Origin: Bacteroidota bacterium
Lineage (GTDB): Bacteria; Bacteroidota; Bacteroidia; Flavobacteriales_D; Crocinitomicaceae
Direction of reading: 5' to 3'
Assembly (NCBI GenBank): GCA_030148165.1
Contig: JASBTZ010000003.1
Coordinates: 992,001-1,056,000 of the forward strand
Length of the DNA stretch: 64,000 nucleotides
The position numbers and the translations under genes are program-made. Shown here one piece after another: positions 14,591 through 23,674 of this stretch (its first letter is position 1; each line of letters starts with the position of its first letter). The notes beneath the pieces were generated by a model. That model was not told the origin of the DNA. It did not search any database and was given only the letters and a program-made list of their open reading frames with translations.

Positions 14591-15927
14591 CGATTGAATA
14601 AGAGTCTGTCACCTACACTTCCGTCAATGATTTGTCCATCTTTATAAACACAGCGTCCATTCACATAAGTCGAATCAATGGAGCTTGAGAAGGTATAACC
14701 TTCGAAAGGCGACCAACCACATTTATAGAGTATGTTGTCCTTGTTTACTTCGTAACGTTTATTCGGATCTACAATGACCAAATCGGCGTGATATCCTTCG
14801 CGGATAAATCCACGATCCTCTATTCGGAATAAGATTGCCGGGGCATGCGCCATCTTTTCCACTACCCTTTCAAGCGTAATTTTACCTTCGTTCACTTTGT
14901 CCAACATGGCCATCAAGGCATGCTGTACCAGTGGTCCTCCGGATGGGGCCTGTAAGTATTTATTGTTCTTCTCTTCAATCGTATGCGGAGCGTGATCTGT
15001 CGCCACCACATCCAGGCGATCGTCCATTAATGCCGCCCATAGTTCATCCCGATCTTCGGCTGTCTTTACAGCAGGATTCCATTTGATAAGGCTTCCTTTT
15101 GAGTCGTATTGACTATCATCAAACCAAAGGTGGTGGATACATACTTCTGAAGTAATCTTTTTCTCAGCTAAGGGAATATCATTTCGAAACAGTGATGTCT
15201 CCCCTGCTGTGCTGACGTGAAAGATGTGTAACCTGCTTCCATGCTTTTTGGCGAGCGACACTGCAAAGGATGAACTCAGGTAACATGCTTCTGAACTTCT
15301 TATGATCGGATGCATGCTCATCGGAATATCTTCACCATACTTTGCCTTTGCTTTTTCGAGATTCGTTCGGATAGTCTGTTCGTCCTCGCAATGCGTGATC
15401 AGCTGATGATCCAGTTGAAAAATCCCGTCAAGTGTTTGTTGTTCATCCACCAGCATATTTCCGGTAGATGAGCCCATGAATATCTTAATTCCCGCTACAT
15501 CTCTTTTACCAACCTTCTTAAGCTCTTCGAGATTATCGTTGGTAGCTCCCATGTTGAAGCTGTAATTCGCAATGGAAACTTCACTTGCTCGCTGGAATTT
15601 TTTTTCCAGCTCTTGAATTGTGGTAGCGGTCGGTTTGGTGTTGGGTTGCTCCATGAAGGAAGTAATTCCTCCGGCTACTGCCGCTCTTGACTCTGAATAA
15701 ATATCTCCTTTGTGTGTCAGACCCGGTTCGCGAAAATGAACCTGATCATCAATACAGCCGGGTAATACAAACTTACCGTTCAGATCATGCTCCTCCACTC
15801 CACCGTCATTGGGAATAACACCACCAATCTGTTCGATCCTTCCGTTTTTTATCAATAGATCTCCGGAGATGACTTCTCCTTCATTGACAATTCGACCGTT
15901 TCTTAATATGATGTTTCCCTCACTCAT
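14587..15927 (-). CDS. pyrC: Dihydroorotase
   Basis: The 446-residue amidohydrolase catalyses the reversible cyclisation of carbamoyl aspartate to dihydroorotate in pyrimidine synthesis. Visible class I features are: DDQVHFREPGLTHKGD after the first beta-strand, the metal-bridging-lysine region GIKIFMGSS, ITHCEDE, IFHVST, and VATDHAPH with the catalytic Asp. The usual HxH metal pair reads QVH here, as in other Bacteroidota dihydroorotases I recall. I place the start at 15927, where ATGA overlaps the preceding gene's stop, rather than at 15960. Second gene of a three-gene operon. Confidence 0.92.
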   Translation of the reverse strand: MSEGNIILRNGRIVNEGEVISGDLLIKNGRIEQIGGVIPNDGGVEEHDLNGKFVLPGCIDDQVHFREPGLTHKGDIYSESRAAVAGGITSFMEQPNTKPTATTIQELEKKFQRASEVSIANYSFNMGATNDNLEELKKVGKRDVAGIKIFMGSSTGNMLVDEQQTLDGIFQLDHQLITHCEDEQTIRTNLEKAKAKYGEDIPMSMHPIIRSSEACYLSSSFAVSLAKKHGSRLHIFHVSTAGETSLFRNDIPLAEKKITSEVCIHHLWFDDSQYDSKGSLIKWNPAVKTAEDRDELWAALMDDRLDVVATDHAPHTIEEKNNKYLQAPSGGPLVQHALMAMLDKVNEGKITLERVVEKMAHAPAILFRIEDRGFIREGYHADLVIVDPNKRYEVNKDNILYKCGWSPFEGYTFSSSIDSTYVNGRCVYKDGQIIDGSVGDRLLFNR

Positions 15928-16634
15928 AGATCCATTCTTCTCATTTTCCAAACACCCCAAAACGCTTCTTTGAATATCCCGGAACTCATTTTAGATTCCC
16001 CCTTCTCTCTATCAATGAAAGTAATAGGCACTTCTTTGATCCTGAATCCATGCTTAACAGCAGCGTATTTCATGCAGATTTGAAAGGCATAACCCTTAAA
16101 GGTATTTCCATCGAGGTTGATCTTCTGCAGTACTTTTCGGTTATAGCACTTGAATCCGGCTGTCGTGTCCTTGATTTTGATCCACAGAATCATTCTAACG
16201 TAGACACTCGCAAAATAGGACATCAGAATTCTGCCCATTGGCCAGTTCTTAACTTTTCCACCTTTGCAGTATCTGGAACCAATACTCAAATCAGCTCCCT
16301 CGGAACAGGCTTCGTACAATCGAATCAAATCATCCGGATCATGTGAAAAGTCACAGTCCATTTCAAAGATGTATTCGTAATTCTTATCGAGTGACCATTT
16401 GAACCCCGCGATGTAGGCAGTACCCAATCCTTGTTTACCTGCCCGCTCAATCAAATGAATGCGTCCATCAAATACCTTTTGCATGTCTCGAATAATATCC
16501 GCTGTTCCGTCTGGTGAACCATCATCGACAAAGAGGATGTCAAACTCTTTTCCAAGTGACATAACCTTACGCGACATGTTTTCGACGTTATCGCGCTCAT
16601 TATAGGTGGGTATTATGACTACAGAATCCGACAT
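15924..16634 (-). CDS. Polyprenol-monophosphate mannosyl/glycosyl transferase (Dpm1-like)
   Basis: The 236-residue GT2 enzyme has the Dpm1-family order of motifs: VVIIPTYNERDNV, ILFVDDGSPDGT, the EMDCDFSHDP DxD motif and GSRYCKGG. The C-terminal part contains TTAGFKCYNR and FIDREKGESKMS. Such enzymes transfer mannose or a related sugar from a nucleotide donor to undecaprenyl or dolichyl phosphate, feeding envelope glycans. No C-terminal membrane domain follows, unlike longer relatives. It is the first gene of the operon with pyrC and DUF4296. Confidence 0.92.
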   Translation of the reverse strand: MSDSVVIIPTYNERDNVENMSRKVMSLGKEFDILFVDDGSPDGTADIIRDMQKVFDGRIHLIERAGKQGLGTAYIAGFKWSLDKNYEYIFEMDCDFSHDPDDLIRLYEACSEGADLSIGSRYCKGGKVKNWPMGRILMSYFASVYVRMILWIKIKDTTAGFKCYNRKVLQKINLDGNTFKGYAFQICMKYAAVKHGFRIKEVPITFIDREKGESKMSSGIFKEAFWGVWKMRRMDL

Positions 16635-16741
16635 TTCGTTTCGAGTACGGTACGCTAAAATACGTAATTAACTCAATTCAGTAAGCAGTAACGTAGCATT
16701 GGTAGCATTGTTTTATCTTTACGTTAACAAAAATTGTTAAG

Positions 16742-18118
16742 ATGCTCCTCAGACTGGTATTCATCTTATTCCCTGCCTTGCTCTTTGCACAGGACAAAAT
16801 GAATGTCGACCTCCTCGATAACTGGAGCAATGACAACATCCCCTTTGGACCAGCCGGAATCAGATACAATGAATGCTGGGGTTTTGTTCAAAATGGAGAA
16901 GAATACGCCGTTCTTGGTTCCTCCTGGGGGACCCATTTTTTCAGAATAACTGAAGACGATACCTTCGAAGAAATTTCACTCGTGTTTGGTGCCTTCGCTT
17001 CACCTCAGGTGATGCATCGGGATTACAAGGTTTATCAAAACTATTTGTATGCTGTATGTGATGAAGGAAGCAGTTCACTACAAATCATTGATCTCTCCAC
17101 TCTACCCGATTCTGTTTCAGTGGTGAACGAGATCTTTGATGAATTTACGCATGTGCACAATCTCTTTATCGATTCCGCGAACGCTCTGCTTTACTCATGC
17201 AGCCAGATGGTAATAGACATGGCTATGCCGGTTGTGAAGCCCTTGCGCGTTTATTCGCTCAATGACCCCGTGAATCCTCAACTAGTTTATCCCGGAGACG
17301 ATCCGCTACCCGATGTGCATGATGCCTATGTTCGCGATAACATTGCCTACCTATCGTGTGGATTTGACGGGCTCAGGGTATATGATTTCACCAATCCGGC
17401 TAGTCCAGTATTCTTGCAGAACCTGAATATTTATCAGGATCAGGGATATAACCATCAGGGTTGGTTAACACCGGATGGAACACGATTTATATTCGGAGAT
17501 GAAGATGAAGGAAAAAAGCTGAAGAACTGTTCGGTTGCTGCCAATCATCAACTGACGATTGAAAACACCTTTGGAAGCAATTGGGGAGACGGAAGTGTTC
17601 CGCACAACATCATGCTAAGTAATGAATTTGCCTATGTAGCATATTACAACGAAGGATTACGCATTTACGATATTCGAACAATCGTCCCTGAAGAGATTGC
17701 CTGGTACGATACCTACCCGGAGGAAACGATCTATTCTATGGTAGGAGCATGGGGTGTTTATTCAGATCTACCTTCCGGAAGAATTATTGTTTCTGATCGC
17801 ACGAATGGTCTCTTCCTGTTTGATTTTCGCGAGGACATCTTTAAAATTCAAACACCGGCCAGTCAGGCGTTCATCTATCCGAACCCGGTTGAGCGAGAAG
17901 GAACTGTCACAATTCGCCTGAATATGGAAAATTACAGCGATGTTACTATTGAAATGGTGGATTTGATGGGTAATGAGGTACTGGAAGAACAGGTTTTGGA
18001 GAATACCTACTTCGAATTACCGGTTGAAGTCAGCCAGGGAACTTATCTGCTCAATATCATATACCTCGATTATCTGGGCGATTTTCAGCAGGAAGTATTC
18101 AGAGTTTGTGTCCAATAA
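16742..18118 (+). CDS. Exported LVIVD/choice-of-anchor B protein with T9SS C-terminal sorting domain
   Basis: The 458-residue protein has a signal peptide (residues 1-16, LLFAQ) and a seven-bladed-type LVIVD beta-propeller. Blades show LQIIDLS, LRVYDFTNPASP, LRIYDIRT and similar motifs (choice-of-anchor B pattern, with early NECWGF and HNLFIDS). The last 80 residues form the type A T9SS sorting domain: FIYPNPVEREGTVTIRL, VEMVDLMGNEV-like strands and SQGTYLLNI. It should cross the outer membrane through the GldKLMN system encoded at 41-47 kb. The gene is monocistronic and converges on recX with a 20-bp overlap of the ends. Confidence 0.88.
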   Translation: MLLRLVFILFPALLFAQDKMNVDLLDNWSNDNIPFGPAGIRYNECWGFVQNGEEYAVLGSSWGTHFFRITEDDTFEEISLVFGAFASPQVMHRDYKVYQNYLYAVCDEGSSSLQIIDLSTLPDSVSVVNEIFDEFTHVHNLFIDSANALLYSCSQMVIDMAMPVVKPLRVYSLNDPVNPQLVYPGDDPLPDVHDAYVRDNIAYLSCGFDGLRVYDFTNPASPVFLQNLNIYQDQGYNHQGWLTPDGTRFIFGDEDEGKKLKNCSVAANHQLTIENTFGSNWGDGSVPHNIMLSNEFAYVAYYNEGLRIYDIRTIVPEEIAWYDTYPEETIYSMVGAWGVYSDLPSGRIIVSDRTNGLFLFDFREDIFKIQTPASQAFIYPNPVEREGTVTIRLNMENYSDVTIEMVDLMGNEVLEEQVLENTYFELPVEVSQGTYLLNIIYLDYLGDFQQEVFRVCVQ

Positions 18119-18581
18119 GCTTATCGATAGCCACATTTACTAGCTCCGCTTCATAACCCTTACCGTACATATAGCGAAGTGTTTTCATTCGCTTCTCATA
18201 CTCGTTTCCTTTGGCGATAGCATTGTATTTCCGGTCAACCAAGGTGTCAATATTAGACAGATAGATTTCTTCGTCTATTTCTTCCAGTGCCGAATGGATA
18301 TATTCATCGCTGATGCCTTTCTGTTTGAGCTCCTGAATAATCTTATTTCTGCCCCATCGCTTTATTTTGATCTTACCTGAAGTATAAGTTTCCGCAAAGC
18401 GCTTCTCATTGAGAAAGCCGCTCTCTTCAAGTTCCTGAAGTAATTCCTGCTGAAGATCATGGGTGAGCCCCCATTGATCCATTTTTTTGCTTAGCTCCTG
18501 CTTACATCGTTCCTGATAGGCACAGAATGCCTCCAGTTTAAGCAGAGCTTCCTCCCGAGAGTATTTCGCCCGGGTAACCAT
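18099..18581 (-). CDS. recX: Regulatory protein RecX
   Basis: The 160-residue, all-helical protein has the RecX three-helix repeats: YSREEALLKLEAFCAYQERC at the start, LEESGFLNEKRFAETYTSGK and RWGRNKIIQELKQKGISDEYI. RecX modulates RecA filament growth in recombination and SOS. The start codon overlaps the rng stop as TAATG, so translation is probably coupled to the RNase G gene. recA itself is not in this window. Confidence 0.92.
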   Translation of the reverse strand: MVTRAKYSREEALLKLEAFCAYQERCKQELSKKMDQWGLTHDLQQELLQELEESGFLNEKRFAETYTSGKIKIKRWGRNKIIQELKQKGISDEYIHSALEEIDEEIYLSNIDTLVDRKYNAIAKGNEYEKRMKTLRYMYGKGYEAELVNVAIDKLIGHKL

Positions 18582-20131
18582 TACAATGACAGCTCTTCGT
18601 TCTTTTTATTGAGAAACTTATACTCCAGCAAGTGGTACGAAGAATTTCCGCGAACCGGAATCCACTTCTTATATTTAAAGAACCATTTTACTTGTCTCGA
18701 AAACAGTCCGTTCTTGAAGTAAGCTTCCAGATAAGGATGAACATGCAGTACTATGCTTCCCTCTTTGCGCTCAGAAATCAAATAATCCAACGTATTGATG
18801 ATCTCTTCTGCGTATAGTATGGAAGCCTGGACTTCACCCGTTCCGTTACATGTTGGACACGTTTCAGATGTGTTAATATCTGTTTCCGGACGAACGCGTT
18901 GTCGGGTGATCTCAACGACGCCAAACTTGGATGGAGGAAGAATGTTGTGCTTGGCACGGTCGTTAGCCATGGCTGCAGTAATCGCATCGCGCAGAGCTTT
19001 ATTATTCTTCCGATCGTGCATATCGATAAAGTCGATACAAACGATTCCGCCCATATCACGTAGCTGAAGTACTCGAGCAATCTCCTTAGCTGCTTCTATA
19101 TTCGTACTCAGGGCATTGTTTTCCTGACCATCAGCACCTTTACGGTTACCACTGTTCACGTCGATGACATGCATGGCTTCCGTATGTTCAATGATAAGAT
19201 AACCTCCCGAAGGCAATGGTACTTTCTTACCGAATAAGGCTTTGATTTGCTTGTTTACACCGAAACGCTCGAATATATCAACCTTGCCGTTGTAATACTT
19301 AATGATCTTTGTTCTTCCCGGAGCGATCCCTTCCACATATTCTTTCAGATTCGCAGCCAGGTCAGCATCATTCACGTGAATATTCGTGAAGTCTGAATTC
19401 AACAGATCACGAAGAATAGACGAAGTTTTATCGATTTCTCCTAAAACACGACTTGGTGGTTTCGCATCTTTTAAGTTCGCGTGCATGCGTTTCCACTTTT
19501 CAAGCAAATTCTTTAGATCTTGATCCAGTAACTCGATCTTTTTACCCGACGCTACTGTTCGGATAATCACACCAAAGTTTTTAGGCTTAATGCTGTTAAG
19601 CACTTCCTTCAGACGTTTGCGTTCTGCACTGTCCTTAATTTTCTGTGAAATGGAAACCTTATCTGAAAAAGGCACTAATACCAGAAAGCGTCCCGCCAGG
19701 GTCACCTCTGCTGTTAACCTCGGTCCTTTAGAGGAAATCGGTTCTTTAGCAACCTGCACTAAAATTGGGGCTGATGAAGATATAACATCATCAATCTTCC
19801 CATCTTTGGGAATGTCCTTCTCTTTTTTGAAATAAAGAAGGTCAGCTACGTTTTGCTTGCCTCGCAAGGTATCACGCGAAAACTTATTTAGCGAATTATA
19901 TTGTGGACCTAAATCAAGATAGTGAAGAAATGCATCCTTCTCATATCCTACATCCACAAATGAAGCATTCAAGCTCGGAACAACCTTTCTTACTTTTCCC
20001 AGGTAAATATCACCAACGGAAAATTCAGATTTACCACCTTGTTCCTCATGTAATTCAATAAGCTTTCCGTCCTCGAGTAAAGCAAGCTGAATGCCTTTTC
20101 GACGGGCATCAACAATTAATTCTAAACTCAC
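18581..20131 (-). CDS. rng: Ribonuclease G/E
   Basis: The 516-residue endoribonuclease has an N-terminal S1 RNA-binding domain (about residues 35-125, with VGDIYLGKVRKVVPSLNASFVDVG). The catalytic core's two metal-binding aspartates lie in HVIDVNSGNRKG and CIDFIDMHDR. CPTCNGTGEV is the zinc-link motif at about residues 424-433. The length matches RNase G rather than RNase E, since there is no long C-terminal scaffold. It processes 16S rRNA 5' ends and helps decay mRNA. It is upstream of, and coupled to, recX. Confidence 0.94.
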   Translation of the reverse strand: MSLELIVDARRKGIQLALLEDGKLIELHEEQGGKSEFSVGDIYLGKVRKVVPSLNASFVDVGYEKDAFLHYLDLGPQYNSLNKFSRDTLRGKQNVADLLYFKKEKDIPKDGKIDDVISSSAPILVQVAKEPISSKGPRLTAEVTLAGRFLVLVPFSDKVSISQKIKDSAERKRLKEVLNSIKPKNFGVIIRTVASGKKIELLDQDLKNLLEKWKRMHANLKDAKPPSRVLGEIDKTSSILRDLLNSDFTNIHVNDADLAANLKEYVEGIAPGRTKIIKYYNGKVDIFERFGVNKQIKALFGKKVPLPSGGYLIIEHTEAMHVIDVNSGNRKGADGQENNALSTNIEAAKEIARVLQLRDMGGIVCIDFIDMHDRKNNKALRDAITAAMANDRAKHNILPPSKFGVVEITRQRVRPETDINTSETCPTCNGTGEVQASILYAEEIINTLDYLISERKEGSIVLHVHPYLEAYFKNGLFSRQVKWFFKYKKWIPVRGNSSYHLLEYKFLNKKNEELSL

Positions 20132-20202
20132 GAAAGCCTAATTTTGTTAATAAAAACAGAAAACCGGAAGCACTTTGAATCCAGGTTTAAAACAACAAAG
20201 AA

Positions 20203-20295
20203 TTATTTCTTCTTCTTGTGTCTGTTTTTTCTAAGTCTCTTTTTACGCTTGTGCGTAGACATCTTATGTCTCTTTCTTTTTTTACCGCTCGGCAT
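20203..20295 (-). CDS. 30-residue basic ribosomal protein, AURKAIP1/COX24 (mS38/bS22-like)
   Basis: A short minus-strand frame encodes MPSGKKRKRHKMSTHKRKKR and continues LRKNRHKKKK, more than half lysine or arginine. This matches the tiny AURKAIP1/COX24-domain protein conserved throughout Bacteroidota, related to mitochondrial mS38 and actinobacterial bS22 of the small ribosomal subunit. The TAA at 20203-20205 ends it. It lies between rng (start 20131) and HU (20436), on the same strand. Its small size means gene callers often miss it. Confidence 0.88.
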   Translation of the reverse strand: MPSGKKRKRHKMSTHKRKKRLRKNRHKKKK

Positions 20296-20354
20296 AATCT
20301 TATCTATTTTCTTATTGTTCTAAATCTCTTTTATCATCCGCCTCTCAATAGCCA

Positions 20355-20387
20355 GAAGAAAAAACACTCCCGGCTATAGCGGGAGTG
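20355..20387 (-). terminator. Rho-independent terminator downstream of HU
   Basis: The stem CACTCCCG (20365-20372) pairs with CGGGAGTG (20380-20387) around a 7-base loop. On the minus strand it is followed by a run of six T, so it ends transcription of the HU gene before the mini ribosomal protein gene. Confidence 0.8.
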
Positions 20388-20435
20388 CAAAAATAACAAT
20401 TCCTTTGATAATTCCTACAAGTATCTGTAAGCTAT

Positions 20436-20726
20436 CTACTTAACTTTTACCTTCGTCTTTACCTCATCAACGAAAGTTTTTGCAGGTTTAAATGCAGGAA
20501 TATTGTGAGCAGGAATAATGATCGTCGTGTTTTTCGAAATGTTTCTACCGGTTTTCTCCGCTCTTTCTTTAACGATGAAGCTCCCGAATCCTCTCAAGTA
20601 AACGTTTTGGCCTTTCGATAATGAATCTTTTACAGAGTCCATAAATGCTTCAACAGCCTTAAGTGCTTCAACTCTCTCTAGTCCAGTTTCTTCCGCAATA
20701 TTTGCAACGATGTCTGCTTTGGTCAT
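20436..20726 (-). CDS. HU family DNA-binding protein
   Basis: The 96-residue nucleoid protein has the HU/IHF fold: MTKADIVANIAEETGL, VEAFMDSVKDSL and VYLRGFGSFIVKERAEKTGRN. The DNA-binding beta-arm around NTTIIIPAHNIPAFKPAK carries the proline-intercalating tip motif. It binds and bends DNA without sequence specificity. A slightly extended lysine-rich tail (VDEVKTKVKVK) is common in Bacteroidota. It has its own terminator and is divergent from mutY. Confidence 0.93.
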   Translation of the reverse strand: MTKADIVANIAEETGLERVEALKAVEAFMDSVKDSLSKGQNVYLRGFGSFIVKERAEKTGRNISKNTTIIIPAHNIPAFKPAKTFVDEVKTKVKVK

Positions 20727-20831
20727 ATCTTGTTTATTTAATTTTGGTTTTATTTATTCCGTCGCCAAAAATAGCTGTTGGTTTTGGTAATTGAGTAATT
20801 TTGAACGAAGTTTTTTTTGACTTTTCCCTTA

Positions 20832-21839
20832 ATGGACAATTTTTCCCCATCAATACGCTCTTGGTTTAGACTAAACCACCGAAGATTACCCTGGCGAGGT
20901 TCTAAAGACCCGTATATCATATGGTTATCTGAAATTATTTTGCAACAGACCCGCGTAGAGCAGGGAAAGCCCTATTTCCAACGGTTTACAGATCATTTCC
21001 CTGATATTCAATCGCTTGCAAACGCTTCAGAACAGGAGGTTCTCAATCTCTGGCAGGGACTCGGGTATTACAGTCGTGCAAGGAATTTACACGCAACGGC
21101 TAAACACATTTCTGAGAATCTAAACGCTTGTTTCCCAAATTCTTATCGAGAATTGCTCAAACTTAAAGGAGTTGGTCCATACACAGCAGCTGCCATAAGC
21201 AGTATTGCTTTTGATGAAAAGGCAGCGGTTGTCGATGGAAATGTTTACCGCGTCTTATCGCGTGTATTTGATATCGCCACTCCGATTGACTCGACCCAGG
21301 GGAAAAAGGAGTTTCAGCAATTGGCAGATGAACTCATAACGGATGAAGATCCGGGAGATCACAACCAGGCAATCATGGAGCTGGGCGCAACAATTTGCAC
21401 TCCTTCAAATCCGGATTGCGGTCATTGTCCATTGAATGATAAGTGTCTCGCATATGCCCGTGGTGTCATTTCGGCACGTCCCGTAAAACAAGGAAAAACC
21501 AAAACAAGAGATCGCTATTTCCACTATCTCGTCTTTGACAATGATGCGGAAACGATCATTGTAAAGCGAACGGAAAAGGATATCTGGCAGCATCTTTTTC
21601 AATTTCCTTTACTCGAAGGGGAATCTATCGAAGAATTGTTGCCTAATGGCTTTCATAGTGTCAGCCCAACCATCAAACACATCCTATCTCATCAACGCAT
21701 ATATGCCAGATTTTATCATTACAATTTCATTCCTGAGTTGGATGACAGCTGGAAAAAGATCAAGTGGTCGGACATAGAAGATCATCCACTGCCGGCTTTG
21801 ATCGATAAATACCTGGAAAGCGTTCGCGCTGAAAATTAA
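20832..21839 (+). CDS. mutY: Adenine DNA glycosylase MutY
   Basis: The 335-residue base-excision repair enzyme removes adenine mispaired with 8-oxoguanine. It shows NHRRLPWRGSKDPYIIWLSEIILQQT at the start, the helix-hairpin-helix LKGVGPYTAAAISSIAF, and VDGNVYRVLSR. The 4Fe-4S cluster motif CTPSNPDCGHCPLNDKC has Cys spacing 6-2-5. A C-terminal NUDIX-like MutT-homology domain recognises 8-oxoG. I use the ATG at 20832; the frame also allows a TTG at 20817. It is divergent from HU and is followed by ssb after 32 bases. Confidence 0.94.
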   Translation: MDNFSPSIRSWFRLNHRRLPWRGSKDPYIIWLSEIILQQTRVEQGKPYFQRFTDHFPDIQSLANASEQEVLNLWQGLGYYSRARNLHATAKHISENLNACFPNSYRELLKLKGVGPYTAAAISSIAFDEKAAVVDGNVYRVLSRVFDIATPIDSTQGKKEFQQLADELITDEDPGDHNQAIMELGATICTPSNPDCGHCPLNDKCLAYARGVISARPVKQGKTKTRDRYFHYLVFDNDAETIIVKRTEKDIWQHLFQFPLLEGESIEELLPNGFHSVSPTIKHILSHQRIYARFYHYNFIPELDDSWKKIKWSDIEDHPLPALIDKYLESVRAEN

Positions 21840-21871
21840 ATTTACTACCTTTAATTTAAATTAGAATTCGA

Positions 21872-22324
21872 ATGGCAGGAAGCGTCAATAAAGTAATACT
21901 TATAGGAAACCTTGGGAAAGATCCGGAGGTAAGACACCTCGAAAATGGAGCGGTTGTAGCAAACTTTCCCCTCGCTACATCTGAATCCTATACGGACAAG
22001 AAAACAGGGCAGCGCATTGAGAATACCGATTGGCATGATATCGTAGTATGGAGAGGACTAGCTGAAGTGGTTGAAAAATATGTGAAAAAAGGAACGAAGG
22101 TTTACGTAGAAGGAAAGCTTAAAAAACGTTCCTGGCAGGATAAAGATGGTAACACGCGTTACAACACGGAGGTTGTTGCTGACGAGTTAACTATTCTTTC
22201 ATCGCGGGCGGAAAAATCATCGGAAGACTCAACAGGTCATCCCTATGATCAAGGAGAGACACCGCAAAAACCAGAACAGATTGACAAGATATCCGACAAA
22301 GATCCGGATGATCTTCCATTCTAA
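21872..22324 (+). CDS. ssb: Single-stranded DNA-binding protein
   Basis: The 150-residue protein has an N-terminal OB-fold (residues 1-105: KVILIGNLGKDPEVRHLENG, TDWHDIVVWRGLAEVVEKYV, VYVEGKLKKRSW). A short polar linker leads to an acidic tail, DPDDLPF, the tip that recruits repair and replication partners. It forms tetramers on ssDNA. Placement between mutY and gldE is typical of many Bacteroidota. Confidence 0.96.
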   Translation: MAGSVNKVILIGNLGKDPEVRHLENGAVVANFPLATSESYTDKKTGQRIENTDWHDIVVWRGLAEVVEKYVKKGTKVYVEGKLKKRSWQDKDGNTRYNTEVVADELTILSSRAEKSSEDSTGHPYDQGETPQKPEQIDKISDKDPDDLPF

Positions 22325-22333
22325 GTAACATCT

Positions 22334-23674
22334 ATGAACCCAGACCCCTCCAGTTTTATCTTAATTCAGGAAACACAGGCAGGATTCGGATCTTTTTGGT
22401 CATTGATTCCAATCTTAATCTTAATATGTCTGCTTATGGCCTCAGCCATGATTTCAGGTTCTGAAGCAGCATTTTTTTCATTGAGTCCAACGGATAAAGA
22501 AGACCTATCAAACGATGATAACAAAAAGGCGATCGCGGCGAAACTACTGTTAGAAAAGCCAAGAGAATTACTGGCAACCATTCTGATCACCAATAACTTT
22601 GTCAACGTCGGGATTGTTATACTGTCCAGCGCCATCATACAGGATTTATTCGCCGTTGTAGATCTAAGCACCACCGTTAAGTTTATCATCGAAGTAGTTG
22701 TCATAACACTCATGATACTTATGCTTGGAGAAGTAATTCCGAAAATATACGCCACAAAAAATGCGCTGAAGTTCACTTTGTGGATGGCACCTATATTGGG
22801 CAGACTTAATAAACTTCCACCCATTTCATGGATCAGAAAGCTTCTGGTGGGTGGAACCAGGTTTATGCAGAGAAAAGCGGGCAAAAGATCCATAAAAATA
22901 TCTTCTGACGAGTTGGAACAGGCGCTTGCTTTGACCAAAGCTGACAACTCTTCGGAGGAGGAACATAAAATTCTTGAAGGGATAGTAAAGTTCGGAAACA
23001 CGGAAGTGCGCCAGATTATGAAGTCTCGTATGGATGTATACGCTATCGATGTGAATTCCGATATGAACGAAGTACTTGAATTGATACTCGAAAGTGGTCA
23101 TTCCAGGCTTCCGGTATATGAAGACAGCTTTGACAATATTCACGGGGTGCTCTTTATAAAGGATTTGCTGCCTATTTTGGGTAAACATGATGATTACGAC
23201 TGGAAGAAGTTGATCAAAAAACCTTTTTTCGTTACAGAAAACCGAAAGATCGACGATTTGTTAAAGGATTTTCAGGAAAAGAAGGTCCATCTGGCAATGG
23301 TTGTTGACGAATACGGTGGAACCAGCGGTATTGTAACACTGGAAGATGTATTGGAGGAAATCGTTGGTGACATTACAGATGAGTTCGATGAAGACGAATT
23401 AGTCTACACGAAGATAGATGACAACACCTATTTATTTGAGGGCAGAACCGCATTGGTGGATGTATACAAGGTTTTGGATATTGATGAGAAAGAACTTGAA
23501 TTCGATAACAATCTGGCTGAAACTTTAGGAGGATTGATCGTTGAATTATCAGGGCGCATACTTAAGAATAATGAATTTGTAGAGGTGGGTAATCTCAAAT
23601 TGATCGTTGAATCCAGTGACAAGAAGAGAGTGAAAATGATAAAAGTTATCCGTCAAGAATTAAACGAGAAATAA
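22334..23674 (+). CDS. gldE: GldE, CNNM/CorC-type membrane protein of gliding motility
   Basis: The 446-residue protein has an N-terminal DUF21 (CNNM) domain with three or four helices (about residues 20-190), with SGSEAAFFSLSP near the start. A CBS-domain pair (about residues 210-335) has MKSRMDVYAIDV and GHSRLPVYEDS. A C-terminal CorC_HlyC domain carries VDEYGGTSGIVTLEDVLEEIVGDI. Relatives transport Mg2+ or regulate ion flow. In Flavobacterium GldE is linked to gliding, and excess GldE compensates some gldB defects. It overlaps gldD by one base (TAATG), so the two are co-translated. Confidence 0.9.
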   Translation: MNPDPSSFILIQETQAGFGSFWSLIPILILICLLMASAMISGSEAAFFSLSPTDKEDLSNDDNKKAIAAKLLLEKPRELLATILITNNFVNVGIVILSSAIIQDLFAVVDLSTTVKFIIEVVVITLMILMLGEVIPKIYATKNALKFTLWMAPILGRLNKLPPISWIRKLLVGGTRFMQRKAGKRSIKISSDELEQALALTKADNSSEEEHKILEGIVKFGNTEVRQIMKSRMDVYAIDVNSDMNEVLELILESGHSRLPVYEDSFDNIHGVLFIKDLLPILGKHDDYDWKKLIKKPFFVTENRKIDDLLKDFQEKKVHLAMVVDEYGGTSGIVTLEDVLEEIVGDITDEFDEDELVYTKIDDNTYLFEGRTALVDVYKVLDIDEKELEFDNNLAETLGGLIVELSGRILKNNEFVEVGNLKLIVESSDKKRVKMIKVIRQELNEK

